DNA of 40,573 nucleotides, taken from contig CAMPHD010000001.1 of NCBI GenBank assembly GCA_946885765.1, forward strand, positions 1-40,573. Direction: 5' to 3'. The notes under the pieces are model-generated. The model saw nothing but the letters and a program-made list of their open reading frames with translations, searched no databases and was not told the DNA's origin. Of this stretch, positions 25,581 to 33,702 are shown one piece after another (position 1 is the first letter of the stretch; every line of letters begins with the position of its first letter). The DNA is from an uncultured Thalassospira sp. GTDB lineage: Bacteria > Pseudomonadota > Alphaproteobacteria > Rhodospirillales_A > Thalassospiraceae. The position numbers were made by a program, and so were the translations under genes.

Positions 25581-26360
25581 ATGAAGCTTACGTTTGCGGG
25601 GACAGGTTCGGCATTTTGCATGGCGGCTGACAATTTCCAGAGCAATATGGTTCTGGAAGCAGTTCAGCCCGGCAGCGCCCAACCGGCACGCATGTTGGTT
25701 GACTGCGGTTCAGATGCGCGGCACTCGCTACGCAATCTGGGCTATATGCCCAATGACTTTGATGCTGTCTATATCAGCCATCTGCATTCGGATCATATTG
25801 GTGGTCTCGAATGGATGGCACTTGCCAATTATTTCATCTTCGAAGGACACCGGGTCAAATTGCTGGCGGTCCATGATCTGATCGAACCGCTTTGGGAACA
25901 CAGCCTGCGCGGCGGTCTTCAGATTAGCGACACGGGCAACAGCAGCCTGTCATCCTATTTCGACATCAAGGAACTCACCTCTGCCAAGGGCTTTGACTGG
26001 CAGGATGTGCATTTTGATGTCATCCCGGTCGAACATGTCGTAACCGCGCAAAATACCATGCTGTCCTATGCACTGTTCGGGCATGGGAAAAAACAAAGCT
26101 TTTTCCTGACGACAGATGCGATTTTCAATCCTGATGCCCATATGCCGTTGTACCAAAAAGCAGATATCATCTTTCAGGATTGCGAACTTGGCCCCCGCCA
26201 TTCCGGCGTTCATGCCCATTACGAACAACTTGTGACCCTGCCCGCCGAAATCAAAGCCAAAATGTGGCTCTATCACTATCAGGCCTATCCAAAGCCCGAT
26301 GCGATTTCTGATGGCTTTTGCGGATTTGTTGAACCGGGTCAAAGTTTCGAACTTGGCTAA
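25581..26360 (+). CDS. Metallo-beta-lactamase-fold hydrolase (RNase Z / cyclic nucleotide phosphodiesterase-like)
   Basis: The 259-residue protein has the MBL fold. It starts with the strand MKLTFAGTGSAF (common in RNase Z-like and class II phosphodiesterase-like members). The zinc motif is HLHSDHIGG (HxHxDH), with further ligands likely His in VEHVV, Asp in LTTDA and a C-terminal His in WLYHYQAY. It lacks a recognisable exosite arm for tRNA. The substrate is unknown; its place next to a gene with a cyclic-nucleotide-binding domain makes phosphodiesterase activity worth testing. ATG 25581 is favoured (GGAG about 8 bases upstream); ATG 25563 in frame would add six residues. Confidence 0.85.
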   Translation: MKLTFAGTGSAFCMAADNFQSNMVLEAVQPGSAQPARMLVDCGSDARHSLRNLGYMPNDFDAVYISHLHSDHIGGLEWMALANYFIFEGHRVKLLAVHDLIEPLWEHSLRGGLQISDTGNSSLSSYFDIKELTSAKGFDWQDVHFDVIPVEHVVTAQNTMLSYALFGHGKKQSFFLTTDAIFNPDAHMPLYQKADIIFQDCELGPRHSGVHAHYEQLVTLPAEIKAKMWLYHYQAYPKPDAISDGFCGFVEPGQSFELG

Positions 26361-26446
26361 CGCCTTAAAGTCCGGGTACATTCTGCGCCAAACGAGCAAT
26401 AGGAACGGGTAAAAAATCCGTTCTGACAAGAATACGGAACCCGTGA

Positions 26447-29400
26447 ATGCCAAAGTCGGTTTTTGCCTATATCTGGCGCCATAGCAGCACACAGCAAATC
26501 ATCCTGACACTGGTCACGATGATATCCTTTCCGTTTCTGTATTACTCGCTGGATTTGCCGAAACTGATCGTCAACGAGGCAATCGGTGGCGCGGGTGAAC
26601 CTTATGATGTACTCGGGATCGAGCTGAACCAGATCGAATATCTGTTCGCGCTTTCAGGTATTTTCCTGGCACTCGTTTTCATCAATGGCGGGTTCAAGTA
26701 TTTCATCAACGTCTATGTCGGTGTGATGTCCGAACGGCTTTTGCGCCGGTTGCGCTATACCCTGTTTGAACGGGTCCTGCGTTTTCCCCTGCCCCATTTC
26801 CGCAAAACCAGCCAGGGCGAAATCGTTTCGATGATCACCGCCGAAGCAGAACCGCTTGGCGGTTTCTTTGGTGAAGCATTTTCATTGCCGCTCTATCAGG
26901 GCGGCATTCTTCTGACGATTACGGCCTTTATCTTCATTCAGGATCCGCTGATGGGGCTGGCCGCAATTTCGTTTTATCCGTTGCAGGGATATCTGATCCC
27001 GAAACTGCAACGCCGCGTGAACCAGCTTGGCAAACAGCGCGTGCAGAATGTGCGCCGGATGTCTGAACATATCGGCGAAGTCGTCGCCGGTGCGACCGAC
27101 ATTCGCGCCCATGAAACCCAAGGGTACGAACTTACCCATTTCACCCAGCGGATGGGCCGGATTTTTGAAATCCGCAAGGAAATCTATTTCCGCAAATTCT
27201 TTATCAAGTTCCTGAACAACTTCATCGCCCAGATCACACCGTTCTTCTTCTATTCCATCGGCGGTTATCTGGTGATCATGGGGGATCTCAGCTTCGGTGC
27301 GCTGGTCGCGGCCCTTGCCGCCTACAAGGACATGTCCGCCCCCTGGAAAGAGCTTCTGGCCTATTACCAGCGTCTGGCCGATGCCCGGATCAAATACGAA
27401 CAGCTTCACGAACAGTTCGAACTGCCCGATCTTGGCCGCGAACACGAACTTTTGGCATCACCATCGGAATCCCTGCCGGGACCGCTGGATGTCGCGGCCC
27501 TGTCGTGGGTTGATGATGACGGCACCCGGGTTGTTGAAAATGTGTCCTTCAACATGGCGCTGCCGGGTACAGCCCTTCTGACCGGTTCCGCCGATAGCGG
27601 AAAGTCGCAACTCGCCCGCCTGATCGCCCGGTTGCTGACACCAACCGGTGGCCGCATACAGTTTAATGACCGCAATGCCGAAGACCTTCCGGCATCGACA
27701 CTGGGGCAACGCCTGGCCTATATCGGCAATGATGCCTATCTGTTTAATGGCACCATCGCCGACAACCTGTTTTACGGGCTGAAACATCGCCCGATCCTTG
27801 CTTCCCGATCAGATGACGGCGATGACAGCTCGGAAAACCTGAAACTGCCATTGCCGAAATTCGTCGATAATGTCGAACTTGCCGACCCGAGCGATCTGCC
27901 ATGGCGCCTGACCGACGAGATGTACGACGAAATCAAGCGTTCCGGGAATATCCCCTATGACCCGGCAGCGGAATGGATCGACTATGTCGGGCCTGGCTTC
28001 AATTCGATTGATGAATTGAAGGCCGAACTGATGCGCCTGCTCGAAGTTGTTCAGCTTGATCGCGACATTTACCGCATCGGCCTGCAACGCCGCATTGATC
28101 CGAAAGAACGCCCGGATCTGGTCGAAGCCGTTCTGGTTGCCCGCCCGAAACTGAAGGAAATTCTTGCGGAACGCGGCCTGTCTGACCTGGTCGAACCCTA
28201 TGACATTGACCTTTACAACGACAACGCACCGGTCGGCGTGAACATTCTTTTTGGTGCTCCGGCCCGATCCGATTTCGAACGCATGGCATTCCTGTCGCAT
28301 CCCTATATGCAGGAAACCCTGCGGGAAACCGGACTTTACGAAGTCATGATCAGCATCGGCCGCGATACGCTTGATCTGATGATCGAACTGTTTACCGGCC
28401 TGCCGCCCGGACACGAATTCTTTGACCGTTACAGCTTTATCTCGGCCGACGAACTGCCCGAGGTCAAAAACATGCTGAAACGGACCGACGGGGTCGCGAT
28501 CAAGGATATGCGCGCCGAGGATAAGCTGAAGCTCCTTGACGTCGCCATGAACCTGACCCCGGCACGCCATCGTTTGCGCGTGATCGATGACGAATTCCGC
28601 CAGCTGGTCCTGAAAGCACGACCGAAATTCTACGGCAATCTGCCCGACGATCTCGCTGAAATGATCGATTTCTTCAAGGTCGATGAATATGCCGCCGCCG
28701 CCCCGGTCATCGATAACCTTCTGTTCGGTCGTTTTGCCTATGGCCGTGCAAATTCCGAAGAACGTGTCGGCGAAGTACTGTTTGAAATCGCCCATGAAGG
28801 CGGCCTTTACGAGGCGCTTGTCGCACTTGGCCTTGAAAGCCAGGTCGGTGTCGGTGGCAGCCGTGTTTCGCAAAGCCTGCGCCAGAAGATTGCGCTGGTC
28901 CGTGCCCTGATCAAAAATCCCGACCTGATGGTCGTGGACGAAGCCCTTTCGGCACTGGACCGTGAAACACGCGAACAGGTCATTGCCTGGCTGACCGGAC
29001 AGGCCGAACATCGCAGCGTGATCTGGGTCGATGGCGACGATACCGACAGTCAGCGTTTCGGGACTTATCTGCACATGGCGAACGGCAAGATCGTCAAACG
29101 CCAAAGCCATGCAATCGACGACGCCACCGCCGAAGAGGCCGAGGAAGAAGCCGCCGAAGCCGCACCCGATACAAGCGATGGCAGCATCGAAGAGGAAGTC
29201 CGGTTGCTTCGGACCATTCCGCTGTTTGCCGGTCTTGACCCGAGCGTGATCAAGCTGCTGGCCTTTACCAGCCCGCGCCTCACCTTCAAACGCGGCGAAC
29301 TTCTGGTCAAGCAGGGCGATCCGGGCGATGCGGCCTATATCGTGATTTCCGGTCGCGGTGAAATCTGGCTGACGACCGAGGAAGCCCAGACCATCAAACT

Positions 29401-29626
29401 TCGCGATGTCGACCCCAAGGAAGTCATCGGTGAAATCGCCCTTCTGGTCGATGCACCCCGTTCCGCAACCATTCGCGCGGTCGAGGAAATGACGGTCCTG
29501 AAACTCGATAAAAACGAGTTCCTTGGCCTTGTCCGACAGGACCAGGCGGTTGCCGTCCAGTTGATCCGTGTTCTGGCACACCGCGTTGATGTCACCACCA
29601 AACAGCTTACCAGCCGAAATAACTGA
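26447..29626 (+). CDS. ABC transporter-like protein with split, degenerate ATPase and C-terminal cyclic-nucleotide-binding domain
   Basis: This 1059-residue protein has an ABC exporter-type membrane domain (about 10-320, with segments at 15-35, 60-85, 145-185 and 250-290) and an ATPase region that is interrupted. Walker A is present (GSADSGKS, 380-387). The Q-loop position reads YIGND instead of the usual Gln. An insertion of about 320 residues (about 447-770) then separates it from the rest: a degenerate signature VSQSL (807-811), Walker B with its Glu (LMVVDEALSALD, 827-838) and no switch His (WVDGDD). An acidic Ala/Glu linker (about 885-915) leads to a CNB domain (918-1050) with GEIALLVDAPRSATIRA, the phosphate-binding cassette with its Glu and Arg. 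I infer a cyclic-nucleotide-regulated membrane protein whose ATPase may be weak or need a partner. No substrate can be named. The ribosome-binding site is weak. Confidence 0.85.
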   Translation: MPKSVFAYIWRHSSTQQIILTLVTMISFPFLYYSLDLPKLIVNEAIGGAGEPYDVLGIELNQIEYLFALSGIFLALVFINGGFKYFINVYVGVMSERLLRRLRYTLFERVLRFPLPHFRKTSQGEIVSMITAEAEPLGGFFGEAFSLPLYQGGILLTITAFIFIQDPLMGLAAISFYPLQGYLIPKLQRRVNQLGKQRVQNVRRMSEHIGEVVAGATDIRAHETQGYELTHFTQRMGRIFEIRKEIYFRKFFIKFLNNFIAQITPFFFYSIGGYLVIMGDLSFGALVAALAAYKDMSAPWKELLAYYQRLADARIKYEQLHEQFELPDLGREHELLASPSESLPGPLDVAALSWVDDDGTRVVENVSFNMALPGTALLTGSADSGKSQLARLIARLLTPTGGRIQFNDRNAEDLPASTLGQRLAYIGNDAYLFNGTIADNLFYGLKHRPILASRSDDGDDSSENLKLPLPKFVDNVELADPSDLPWRLTDEMYDEIKRSGNIPYDPAAEWIDYVGPGFNSIDELKAELMRLLEVVQLDRDIYRIGLQRRIDPKERPDLVEAVLVARPKLKEILAERGLSDLVEPYDIDLYNDNAPVGVNILFGAPARSDFERMAFLSHPYMQETLRETGLYEVMISIGRDTLDLMIELFTGLPPGHEFFDRYSFISADELPEVKNMLKRTDGVAIKDMRAEDKLKLLDVAMNLTPARHRLRVIDDEFRQLVLKARPKFYGNLPDDLAEMIDFFKVDEYAAAAPVIDNLLFGRFAYGRANSEERVGEVLFEIAHEGGLYEALVALGLESQVGVGGSRVSQSLRQKIALVRALIKNPDLMVVDEALSALDRETREQVIAWLTGQAEHRSVIWVDGDDTDSQRFGTYLHMANGKIVKRQSHAIDDATAEEAEEEAAEAAPDTSDGSIEEEVRLLRTIPLFAGLDPSVIKLLAFTSPRLTFKRGELLVKQGDPGDAAYIVISGRGEIWLTTEEAQTIKLRDVDPKEVIGEIALLVDAPRSATIRAVEEMTVLKLDKNEFLGLVRQDQAVAVQLIRVLAHRVDVTTKQLTSRNN

Positions 29627-29652
29627 TTGATTTTCGCCCTGTCTGATCCGTC

Positions 29653-29901
29653 ATGAACAAGATTGCCTCCATCATTATCGCCGCCGTTTTCGCCATTGCC
29701 GTGCTTGGCGGGATGGCTGCAATGATCGGTGGCGGGCTTTTGGGTGCGATTGTCTTTGTCATCGGCATCCCGGTCGCCTTTCCGATGTCAACCAGCATCG
29801 TCGTCCTGTTCTTTGCGGCGATCATCATCCGTACCGTCATCCAGAAACGGCGCGAACGCCGTGAAATGCGTGCTTTTCTGAAAGACAACCCCGAAGACTG
29901 A
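29653..29901 (+). CDS. Small two-helix membrane protein
   Basis: This 82-residue protein has two hydrophobic stretches (about 4-40, rich in Ile, Ala and Gly, and 45-62), then a basic segment IQKRRERREMRAFL and an acidic end. By the positive-inside rule the C-terminus is cytoplasmic. It begins 26 bases after the ABC-CNB gene and is probably co-transcribed with it. I do not recognise a family. No strong ribosome-binding site is visible. The high content of membrane-type residues and the clean topology favour a real gene. Confidence 0.6.
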   Translation: MNKIASIIIAAVFAIAVLGGMAAMIGGGLLGAIVFVIGIPVAFPMSTSIVVLFFAAIIIRTVIQKRRERREMRAFLKDNPED

Positions 29902-29911
29902 CCCCCGGCAC

Positions 29912-29955
29912 GGCAAGCCAGCAGAAAAAACATCTGCTTTCGACCTCGGCTTGCC
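29912..29955. repeat. Nested inverted repeat after the small membrane protein gene
   Basis: An outer stem GGCAAGCC (29912-29919) / GGCTTGCC (29948-29955) encloses an inner stem AGCAGA (29920-29925) / TCTGCT (29933-29938). An 8-A run follows. It lies 11 bases after the stop and could be a weak terminator or an RNA-stabilising structure. Confidence 0.4.
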
Positions 29956-29998
29956 AAAAAAAACGCATCAAATCGCATCGAGTTCGGAAACCTCCTCT

Positions 29999-30040
29999 GC
30001 CAGCTTGTTGATAGCCTGCTGGCAGTTCAACAAACAGGCT
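29999..30040 (+). promoter_or_regulatory. Leader with overlapping, mutually exclusive hairpins upstream of the semialdehyde dehydrogenase
   Basis: Three short stems compete for the same bases: GCCAGC (29999-30004) with GCTGGC (30018-30023); TTGTTGA (30005-30011) with TCAACAA (30027-30033); AGCCTG (30013-30018) with CAGGCT (30035-30040). The ribosome-binding site AAGGAGG is about 30 bases further on. TTGTTGA/TCAACAA could equally be a protein operator. Confidence 0.35.
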
Positions 30041-30077
30041 GACGCCATATGCGCGGCCTCGTTCCAAGGAGGTTTTC

Positions 30078-31565
30078 ATGACGGCACAACTCAAGGAACA
30101 GCGCTGCGTGTCGTTAAGCCAGCTGTCCGATCTTCGGCTTCTGCGCGAACATGCCTATATCGACGGGCGCTGGTGCTCGGCTGACAACCGTCAGGTTATC
30201 GAAGTCACCAATCCGTTTGATGGTGCGTTTCTCGGAACCGTGCCCAATATGGGCATTGCCGAAACCCGTAACGCGATTGCAGCGGCTCATGCGGCCTTCC
30301 CGGCGTGGGCGGCACTTCTGCCGCAGGATCGCGCGGCTCGTCTGCGTCGCTGGTTCGACCTTCTGATCGAAAACAAGGAAGACCTCGCACTTCTGATGAC
30401 CCTTGAACAGGGCAAACCGATTTCAGAATCGCGTGGCGAGATTGACTATGCTGCAAGCTTCATCGAATTCTTCGCCGAAGAAGCCAAACGGGTGAATGTC
30501 GAAAACATTTCGTCCCACCTTCCCGGCCGCAATATGAGCGTTAAACGCGAACCGGTTGGCGTAACCGCGGCGGTAACACCCTGGAACTTCCCGTGCGCGA
30601 TGATCACGCGCAAGGCCGCTGCCGCACTGGCTGCGGGTTGCACCATGATCGTTCGTCCGGCAACCGAAACGCCGTTTTCGGCCACCGCCCTTGCCGAACT
30701 GGCTGAACGGGCCGGTATTCCGGCTGGTGTGTTTAACGTCGTGACCGGCGATCCCAATCCGGTTGTAGGCGAACTTTGCGGCAACCCGGTTGTGCGTGCG
30801 CTTTCCTTCACCGGCTCCACCGAAGTCGGTCGGTTGCTTCTGTCGCAAGGTGCACAGACCGTCAAAAAGATGTCGATGGAACTGGGCGGACATGCACCCT
30901 TTATCCTGTTCCCCGATGTCGATCTGGATGAAGCCGTCAAACACGCGGTTGGTGCCAAATTCGCCACCAGCGGGCAGGATTGCCTTGCGGCAAACCGCAT
31001 CTTTGTCCATCGCGACATCTATGACGCGTTTCTTGATAAATATGCCAAGGCGATTGGTGAGCTCCGCGTTGGCAACGGCCTTGATGAAACCACCGAAATC
31101 GGTCCGCTGATGCATGACCGGGCAGTTGCCAAATGTGATGAACATGTCGCAGATGCCCGCGCCAAGGGTGCCCGTGTTCTGACCGGTGGCAAGAAAATGG
31201 GCGGGCTTTTCTATGCTCCGACCCTGCTGGCCGACGTGACCGAGGATATGAACATATATCATCAGGAAACTTTTGGCCCGGTTGCCCCGGTAATCCCGTT
31301 CGATACCGAAGAAGAAGTGATCAGTCGCGCCAATGATAGCGAATATGGCCTTGCAGCTTACGTCTATACCAGCGACCATGATCGCGCAGCGCGTGTTTCG
31401 AACGCACTTGAATACGGCATGGTTGCGCTGAACTGCGTGAAAATTACCGGCGCCCCGATCCCGTTTGGCGGGGTCAAGCAGTCCGGCCTTGGCCGCGAAG
31501 GGTCGCGCCACGGCCTCGAAGAATTCACCGAGCTTAAATACATCTGCGCCGCGTTCAAACCGTAA
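30078..31565 (+). CDS. NAD(P)-dependent semialdehyde dehydrogenase (succinate- or aspartate-semialdehyde type; candidate DoeC/Ssd)
   Basis: The 495-residue protein is a full-length aldehyde dehydrogenase. The cofactor site shows TPWNFP and FTGSTEVG; the general-base Glu268 is in MELGGHAP; the catalytic Cys302 is in SGQDCLAANR. The C-terminal QETFGPV and PFGGVKQSGLGREG are present. Class members oxidise succinate semialdehyde. In ectoine degraders a relative (DoeC/Ssd) oxidises aspartate semialdehyde to aspartate. The next gene is a class III aminotransferase, and the ectoine transport and eut genes follow, so an ectoine role is favoured. AAGGAGG precedes ATG 30078. The alternative is a GabD/GabT pair for GABA. 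Confidence 0.92.
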   Translation: MTAQLKEQRCVSLSQLSDLRLLREHAYIDGRWCSADNRQVIEVTNPFDGAFLGTVPNMGIAETRNAIAAAHAAFPAWAALLPQDRAARLRRWFDLLIENKEDLALLMTLEQGKPISESRGEIDYAASFIEFFAEEAKRVNVENISSHLPGRNMSVKREPVGVTAAVTPWNFPCAMITRKAAAALAAGCTMIVRPATETPFSATALAELAERAGIPAGVFNVVTGDPNPVVGELCGNPVVRALSFTGSTEVGRLLLSQGAQTVKKMSMELGGHAPFILFPDVDLDEAVKHAVGAKFATSGQDCLAANRIFVHRDIYDAFLDKYAKAIGELRVGNGLDETTEIGPLMHDRAVAKCDEHVADARAKGARVLTGGKKMGGLFYAPTLLADVTEDMNIYHQETFGPVAPVIPFDTEEEVISRANDSEYGLAAYVYTSDHDRAARVSNALEYGMVALNCVKITGAPIPFGGVKQSGLGREGSRHGLEEFTELKYICAAFKP

Positions 31566-31605
31566 CGCGCGCAGCCGACCACCGCATTCACATGGGAGAA
31601 GCATA

Positions 31606-33006
31606 ATGAATGTCATCAAAAACACCACCGCCGATCTGCAGGAAATGGATCGTGCCCATTTCATGCATCCCTCGACCCATATGCGCCAGCACGCGGCGGG
31701 CGAAACCCCCACACGCATCATCAATGGTGGCAAGGGCATCTATATCCATGACACCGAAGGCAAACAGTCGCTTGATGCCTTTGCCGGTCTTTACTGTGTA
31801 AATGTTGGCTATGGTCGCACCGAAATCGCCGATGCGATTTATGCCCAGGCCAAGGAACTGGCCTATTACCATACCTATGTCGGCCACGGGAACGAACCGA
31901 TCATCCGTCTGTCAGACCGCATCGTCAAATCCGCTCCCGAAGGCATGCAGCGCGTCTATTACGGCATGTCGGGTTCGGATGCGAACGAAACCAACATCAA
32001 ACTGATCTGGTATTACAACAATATCCGCGGCCTGCCGCAGAAGAAGAAAATCATCTCGCGCTGGCGTGGCTATCATGGTTCCGGCATCATGACCGGCAGC
32101 CTGACGGGTCTGGCAGCGTTCCATAACGCGTTTGATCTGCCGCGCAGCCCCATCCTGCACACCACCTGCCCGCACCATTACTGGAATGCCGAAGCGGGCG
32201 AGACAGAGGCCGAATTTGCCAAACGTTGCGCCAGCGATCTTGAAAAACTGATTCTGCGCGAAGGCCCGGAAACCGTTGCTGCCTTTATCGGCGAGCCAGT
32301 CATGGGTACCGGCGGCATCATCACCCCGCCCGAAGGCTATTGGGCCGCGATCCAGGACGTGCTGAACAAATACGATGTGCTACTGGTCGCCGACGAAGTC
32401 GTCACCGCATTCGGCCGCACCGGATCGTATTTCGGGTCACAGCATTACGGCATGAAGCCGGACCTGATCACGATTGCCAAGGGTGTCACCTCGGGCTACT
32501 TGCCGCTATCAGGCGTCATCATTGGCGAACGCGTCTGGAAAGTTCTGGAACAGGGTTCCGATCAGATGGGTCCGATTGGCCATGGCTGGACCTATTCCGC
32601 CCATCCGGTCTGTGCAGCCGCCGCCAACGCCAATCTTGATATTGTCGATGGCGAAAACCTGACAGGCAATTCCGCCGAAACCGGTGGCTATTTCCAGAAA
32701 CGCCTGCGCGAAACCTTTAACGAGCATCCGCTGGTCGGCGAGGCGCGCGGTGTTGGCCTGATGGCGGCACTGGAATTTGTGGCCGATAAGACCAAAAAGG
32801 AACGGTTTGACCCGAATGCGAAAATCGGTCCGCGCGTTTCGGCCGCCTGCCTTGAACGTGGTATGATCGCGCGCGCCATGCCCCATGGCGATATTCTGGG
32901 CTTCGCCCCGCCGCTTTGCATCACCAAGGTCGAAATCGACAAGGTCATCGACATCGCCAAACAGGCCGTCGATGCCGTTGCCGACGAAGTCGCCAGCGGC
33001 AAGTAA
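31606..33006 (+). CDS. Class III aminotransferase (omega-transaminase type; candidate DoeD/Atf)
   Basis: The 466-residue protein is a PLP-dependent fold-type I class III transaminase. Markers are the phosphate-binding GMSGSDANET (about 120-129), YHGSGIMTGSLTG, the Asp that holds the PLP ring nitrogen in LLVADEVVTAFGRTG, and the Schiff-base lysine K292 in TIAKGVTSGYLPL. In ectoine catabolism DoeD/Atf transfers the amino group of 2,4-diaminobutyrate to form aspartate semialdehyde, which the product of the preceding gene could oxidise. Substrate cannot be read from sequence, and GABA or taurine aminotransferases look alike. ATG 31606 has GGGAG about 9 bases upstream; the upstream in-frame extension overlaps the previous gene and is unrelated. 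It is 40 bases after the dehydrogenase gene, so they form an operon. Confidence 0.92.
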   Translation: MNVIKNTTADLQEMDRAHFMHPSTHMRQHAAGETPTRIINGGKGIYIHDTEGKQSLDAFAGLYCVNVGYGRTEIADAIYAQAKELAYYHTYVGHGNEPIIRLSDRIVKSAPEGMQRVYYGMSGSDANETNIKLIWYYNNIRGLPQKKKIISRWRGYHGSGIMTGSLTGLAAFHNAFDLPRSPILHTTCPHHYWNAEAGETEAEFAKRCASDLEKLILREGPETVAAFIGEPVMGTGGIITPPEGYWAAIQDVLNKYDVLLVADEVVTAFGRTGSYFGSQHYGMKPDLITIAKGVTSGYLPLSGVIIGERVWKVLEQGSDQMGPIGHGWTYSAHPVCAAAANANLDIVDGENLTGNSAETGGYFQKRLRETFNEHPLVGEARGVGLMAALEFVADKTKKERFDPNAKIGPRVSAACLERGMIARAMPHGDILGFAPPLCITKVEIDKVIDIAKQAVDAVADEVASGK

Positions 33007-33056
33007 CGCTTCACACCATCCCCGCCCGGTCGTTCATTATCACGACCGGGTGCACC

Positions 33057-33091
33057 ACAGAGGCCGGACCCATGCCGGCCTCTGTTTTTTT
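33057..33091 (+). terminator. Strong terminator of the dehydrogenase-aminotransferase operon
   Basis: ACAGAGGCCGG (33057-33067) and CCGGCCTCTGT (33075-33085) form a perfect 11-bp stem with a 7-base loop, followed by a T run to 33091. Confidence 0.95.
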
Positions 33092-33111
33092 ATAATCAAT
33101 AGATCAGCGGA

Positions 33112-33522
33112 TTATTGCGCCTTCTGTCCGCAAGTTGCCTGATATGGCCCATTCAGTGCAGTTTTGAACGAATAGGCATGGCAGGTTTTGACATAGCTAT
33201 CGTTCTTGTAGACCTCGACCGTGATATGCTGCCACGTCTTGTCGTAATACATATCTCCACCGACATGCCAAAACTTGGTCACCAGAAGTTCGGTATTACC
33301 TACTCCGTTATAGGCATTCTGGATGGATTGCTCGTTCGAATTGGCAATTGTCTGGGCGACCGTTGTTTTCTCGTTATCAGTCGATGCCGTTGCCAGTTGT
33401 TTGGCCGTGATCTGCACGTAATCGTTCTCACTGCCGACATGGACATTGTTGTAATTCTGCGCAAATGCCTGGCTCGAGAAGCCAAACAGCAAGACGATTG
33501 CCAGCATAAGATATTTTTTCAT
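33112..33522 (-). CDS. Small secreted protein of unknown function
   Basis: The 136-residue protein begins with a clear Sec signal peptide (MKKYLMLAIVLLFGFSSQAFA, cleavage likely after AFA). The mature part is polar, with two Cys near the end (in KTCHAYSF and QATCGQ) that could form a disulfide. I do not recognise the family. ATG 33522 is chosen because AAAGGAA lies upstream and it gives a clean signal peptide; an in-frame start at 33537 adds five residues. It sits inside the ectoine region but on the opposite strand to its left neighbours, with its own leftward transcript ending near the aminotransferase terminator. A role in the ectoine system is not shown. Confidence 0.8.
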   Translation of the reverse strand: MKKYLMLAIVLLFGFSSQAFAQNYNNVHVGSENDYVQITAKQLATASTDNEKTTVAQTIANSNEQSIQNAYNGVGNTELLVTKFWHVGGDMYYDKTWQHITVEVYKNDSYVKTCHAYSFKTALNGPYQATCGQKAQ

Positions 33523-33631
33523 CGGCGTTCCTTTCAAGATTGCATGAAATTAGCCGATACGTGACGTAAGGCGAGATTACTTGTGATCTGACTGACTGAT
33601 TATCGGATGCTCGTCAAACGCAGACAAAAAG

Positions 33632-33661
33632 AAACCCCTGCGGCCAACACAGCAGGGGTTT
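33632..33661 (-). terminator. Terminator of uehA
   Basis: AAACCCCTGC and GCAGGGGTTT (33632-33641, 33652-33661) are perfect complements. Read on the minus strand the stem is followed by CTTTTTG. It lies 41 bases after the uehA stop. Confidence 0.88.
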
Positions 33662-33702
33662 CCGATTTCATCCCGCGAAGGGGGAATTGCGGTCAGAGAT
33701 GA

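Noticed and set aside
27809..29581. Minus-strand open frame of 590 codons opposite the ABC-CNB gene
   Set aside because: It has no recognisable domain and reads as the complement of a strongly codon-biased gene. The plus strand has Walker and CNB motifs.
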